DNA of 9,968 bases from Methanoregula sp. Lineage in GTDB: Archaea; Halobacteriota; Methanomicrobia; Methanomicrobiales; Methanospirillaceae. Below the pieces are notes generated by a model that saw only the letters and a list, made by a program, of their open reading frames with translations, did not search any database and was not told the origin of the DNA. Numbering within the stretch: the stretch's first letter is position 1; each line of letters begins with the position of its first letter. The stretch spans positions 1-9,968 of the forward strand of contig PMDE01000144.1 in assembly GCA_003154335.1 (NCBI GenBank), written 5' to 3'. Shown here one piece after another: positions 7,590 through 9,968 of the stretch. A program made the translations under genes and the position numbers.

Positions 7590-8384
7590 ATGGCAGGAAT
7601 TCAACCTACGAAAGTATTGATCGTCGAGGACGAAGGCGTTGTAGCACTCTCCCTTCAGGCAGTGCTTAAAAAAATGGGATACGAAGTTGTCGGTATGGCG
7701 TTTACCGGTAAGGAAGCGATCCGGATGGCTTTCGAATCCAGGCCGAATATAATCCTCATGGATATTCACCTCAAAGGAGACATGGATGGTATCCAGGCAA
7801 CCGAGAAGATCAACGAATCAGCAGATATCCCGGTCATATACCTGACCGCTTACGCTGATGACGATACGGTGAAACGTGCCTTAAAAACCCGGTCTCACAG
7901 TTATCTTGTCAAGCCCTACAACCCCCGGGAACTGTACTCCAACATCGAACTTGCTATCTATAAAAGAAGGTTACGCGATCGGGTGGGTACCCACCGGGAG
8001 AACCTCGAGCTGCTCTTGACCCGGATGGCAGACACGGGAATCATCATTGATATAAGGAATATGATTGTCTATGCCAGTCCATCATCAGAAGTATTGACCG
8101 GCTGGAAGGCTGAAGAGATTGTAGGCAACAGTGTGTTTCAGGTTCTCGATATTTCCCCTTCCCGGGCTGGTGACGTACCTGATGAGACTGTCAACCAGGT
8201 ACTGTCGCTTAATGCCGTCGATTACCTGCCCCCGCTTGCCGTGATCAAGGCAAAAAGTGGGAAAACAAGGACAGTTGATCTTAAAACCGCTCTCATCAGG
8301 GATGATTCCGATGAACAAAAATATATTCTCCTCCTGATGCACGAGCGGAAAGCTCCAAGTTTAGAAGAGAAAAAAGAGAAATAG
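7590..8384 (+). CDS. Response regulator, REC-PAS, no DNA-binding domain
   Basis: This is a 264-residue phosphoacceptor protein. Residues 7-125 form a CheY-like REC domain with the acidic pair E13/D14, phosphoacceptor D58 (in LMDIHL), T86 and K108 (in VKP), so all catalytic positions for phosphorylation are present. A helical linker (about 118-145) leads to one PAS-like domain (about 140-252) and a charged lysine/glutamate-rich tail. There is no helix-turn-helix, GGDEF or kinase domain, so output is probably by protein contact or by relaying a signal through the PAS domain (inference). REC-PAS regulators of this type are common in Methanomicrobiales. The ATG at 7590 places the first REC strand normally; the preceding sequence is only weakly Shine-Dalgarno-like and the frame is open upstream to a stop at 7548. 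It is divergent from the membrane kinase and ends 6 bases from the convergent hybrid regulator gene. Confidence 0.93.
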   Translation: MAGIQPTKVLIVEDEGVVALSLQAVLKKMGYEVVGMAFTGKEAIRMAFESRPNIILMDIHLKGDMDGIQATEKINESADIPVIYLTAYADDDTVKRALKTRSHSYLVKPYNPRELYSNIELAIYKRRLRDRVGTHRENLELLLTRMADTGIIIDIRNMIVYASPSSEVLTGWKAEEIVGNSVFQVLDISPSRAGDVPDETVNQVLSLNAVDYLPPLAVIKAKSGKTRTVDLKTALIRDDSDEQKYILLLMHERKAPSLEEKKEK

Positions 8385-8387
8385 AAA
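8364..8387 (-). terminator. U-rich termination tract for the hybrid regulator gene, inside the end of the REC-PAS gene
   Basis: On the minus strand, just past the TAA stop at 8391-8393, the sequence is rich in T with runs of three to six (longest at 8370-8375). This is the pattern of archaeal intrinsic termination. The tract overlaps the final lysine/glutamate codons of the convergent REC-PAS gene. In the other direction, a T5 run at 8388-8392 directly follows the REC-PAS stop, so both transcripts may end inside the opposing gene. Confidence 0.45.
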
Positions 8388-8390
8388 TTT

Positions 8391-9968
8391 TTAATCGTTG
8401 AGGGGATTATCTTCCTTCATCCCATGATGCTTTTTTAAAAAACTCCGTATCTTTTCCGAATCCAGAAAACCCTGGTCAAGCTCACCGATGATCCGGTCAA
8501 TCTCAGAAACCTGTTTCAGGATCTTCTGGTTGGTGGGCGTATCATCCAGTCCGGCAAGTATTGATATTACTGACAGGGGGTTTCGGATCTGGTCGTTAAG
8601 GATTGCAAACTGCCGGAGGTTGCTTTCGATGCGGATATAACTTTCATGAAGAACGCGCTCGTTTTCCCTGCGTTCCGTAATATCGGTAACAACCGCCTGG
8701 TACTGGTTGACCTGATCATTTTCATCAAAAAAAGCCCGGACATTCCAGTGCTGCCACCGGATCAAGCCATCCATGTGCAGGATCCGGAATTCAGTACTGT
8801 CAAATGGCTCTTTCAGAGTCAGGTGATCTATAAAGTTCCTGAAGCCGTGTTCATCCTCCGGGTGGACGGGAGGGTGGAAGATAAATCCGGTAATATCGCT
8901 TCTTGAATGGGAAAAATAATTGAGGAATGCATCGTTTGCAAAGATGACTGTCCAGTCAGGTCGGAACCGGATAATAAGTTCTGTCTGGTCTTGCACTACC
9001 TCGCGGAACCGCCGTTCACTTTCTGCCAGGTTCTCTTCTGCCCGGATCTGGTCAGTGATGTCCAGCATCACACCAATCAATCCCGCGGTAGAACCATCGT
9101 TATAACTAAATGTTGCCCGCTTGAATATCACGTCGCGGAATGTCCGGTCGGCATGCAGATATTTTGCCTGGTAGACCTGGATACCCCGGTTCCTGACAAG
9201 GGCACGGTCTTTCTGGTGGGTAATCTCAGCAAGGTCGGGGGGGAAGAGTGCTTCATCGGTCTTTCCGATGATCTCCTGGGCTGTCCTTCCTGCATATGCT
9301 TCAAACCCTGCATTACAGCCAATATATCTGCCCTCATTGTCCTTGTAGAAGATGGGGCTGGGAATGGTGTCGATGAGTTGCTGGAGGAACTGTACCTGAT
9401 CCTTGAGGGATTTTGTCCGTTCCTTTACCCGCTCCTCCAGTACTTCGTTCATTCGCATAAGGAACTGCTCACCCTCCTTGCGCTCCGTGATGTCGTACCG
9501 GGTTCCCTGGAAATATCCGGTTGAGGGATCAGTTCCGGGCATGAAACGGCCTATCTCCTGTAACCAGCGCACAGTCCCGTCAATTCGTGAGATCCGGTAT
9601 TCGATGCTGAATGAATGCGCGTCTCCCCCGGATGCCAGACGGTACCTGGAGATCACTCTCTCCAGATCCTCCGGATGGAATATCCCTTCCCAGGTTGGGG
9701 ATCCGTTCAAAAATTCCTTTTCGGTATACCCCGTAATTTTCTCTACGGCACCGTGGAGGAAGACCGGAAAACGGTCAGTGGTCATTCGAAACGCTATTCC
9801 TAAAAAGTTCTGAACGAACCCCCGGTACCGTTCTTCGCTTTCCTTCAGCTGCCTGTCAAGCCTGAACTTATACAGCGCAATTTCGATCGAGGTTTTTAAC
9901 TCCCGTTCATCAAATGGCTTGAGGATATACCCATACGGCTGTATTATCTTTGCCCTTTCAACGATCTG
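8391..9968 (-). CDS. REC-PAS-PAS-PAS protein with histidine-less DHp-like C-terminus, 5'-partial
   Basis: The gene runs off the right edge. The ATG at 9785 is internal: the 61 codons before it encode the end of a REC domain, with the conserved lysine in GYILKPFDERE (K17 of 525 visible residues) and a helix leading into SEERYRGF, the start of a PAS domain. The phosphoacceptor aspartate is outside the window. In visible numbering, PAS1 is about 45-160 (PAS_3 type, HPED), a coiled coil about 168-198, PAS2 about 198-305 and PAS3 about 315-431 (HPED). The last 80 residues resemble a HisKA dimerisation hairpin, but the H-E-x-R-x-P-L position reads N-D-Q-I-R-N-P-L, with aspartate (D459) instead of histidine. 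The protein ends about 60 residues later without an ATPase domain. It is therefore unlikely to be an active kinase; a dimeric phospho-receiver or adaptor is my inference. Stop TAA at 8391-8393. Confidence 0.9.
   Translation of the reverse strand, partial: QIVERAKIIQPYGYILKPFDERELKTSIEIALYKFRLDRQLKESEERYRGFVQNFLGIAFRMTTDRFPVFLHGAVEKITGYTEKEFLNGSPTWEGIFHPEDLERVISRYRLASGGDAHSFSIEYRISRIDGTVRWLQEIGRFMPGTDPSTGYFQGTRYDITERKEGEQFLMRMNEVLEERVKERTKSLKDQVQFLQQLIDTIPSPIFYKDNEGRYIGCNAGFEAYAGRTAQEIIGKTDEALFPPDLAEITHQKDRALVRNRGIQVYQAKYLHADRTFRDVIFKRATFSYNDGSTAGLIGVMLDITDQIRAEENLAESERRFREVVQDQTELIIRFRPDWTVIFANDAFLNYFSHSRSDITGFIFHPPVHPEDEHGFRNFIDHLTLKEPFDSTEFRILHMDGLIRWQHWNVRAFFDENDQVNQYQAVVTDITERRENERVLHESYIRIESNLRQFAILNDQIRNPLSVISILAGLDDTPTNQKILKQVSEIDRIIGELDQGFLDSEKIRSFLKKHHGMKEDNPLND

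Noticed and set aside
8907..9524. A 205-codon open frame on the plus strand
   Set aside because: It is antisense to PAS domains of the REC-PAS-PAS-PAS gene. The translation is cysteine-rich and resembles nothing I recognise, while the minus-strand frame encodes clear PAS sequence.
9783..9785. ATG as the start of the last gene
   Set aside because: It falls inside the first PAS domain (FLGIAFRM), and the upstream in-frame codons encode REC sequence to the edge.

Overview
This window most likely comes from a methanogenic archaeon of the order Methanomicrobiales (Methanoregula, Methanosphaerula or a relative). The evidence is the very long multi-PAS histidine kinases with HisKA_2-type cores, the REC-PAS regulators without DNA-binding domains, archaeal-style TATA and U-tract signals, and a roughly balanced base composition. 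This assignment is inferred from protein style; no marker gene is present.

The whole window is a signal-transduction cluster of four large genes in strictly alternating orientation (+, -, +, -). (1) Bases 3-4853, +: a giant PAS histidine kinase, open at the left edge, with 11 visible PAS domains, a HisKA_2 phosphoacceptor domain and a HATPase domain. (2) Bases 4926-7340, -: a membrane histidine kinase with four transmembrane segments, four PAS domains and the same type of kinase core; it converges on gene 1 across a 72-base gap. (3) Bases 7590-8384, +: a small REC-PAS response regulator, divergent from gene 2 across a 249-base promoter region. (4) Bases 8391-9968, -: a REC-PAS-PAS-PAS protein ending in a kinase-dimerisation-like segment without phosphoacceptor histidine or ATPase domain. 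It converges on gene 3 with only 6 bases between stop codons and runs off the right edge.

Both edge genes are longer than their first ATG or TTG suggests: in-frame translation to each window edge continues recognisable domain sequence (PAS on the left, the C-terminal part of a REC domain on the right).

A plausible but unproven model: kinases 1 and 2 sense intracellular or membrane-associated cues through PAS domains and phosphorylate the REC domains of genes 3 and 4. Neither regulator shows a classical output domain in the visible sequence, so output is probably by protein-protein contact or by relay to other proteins. No RNA genes, mobile elements, CRISPR arrays or replication origins were seen. 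Apart from the 249-base divergent region, there is almost no noncoding DNA.
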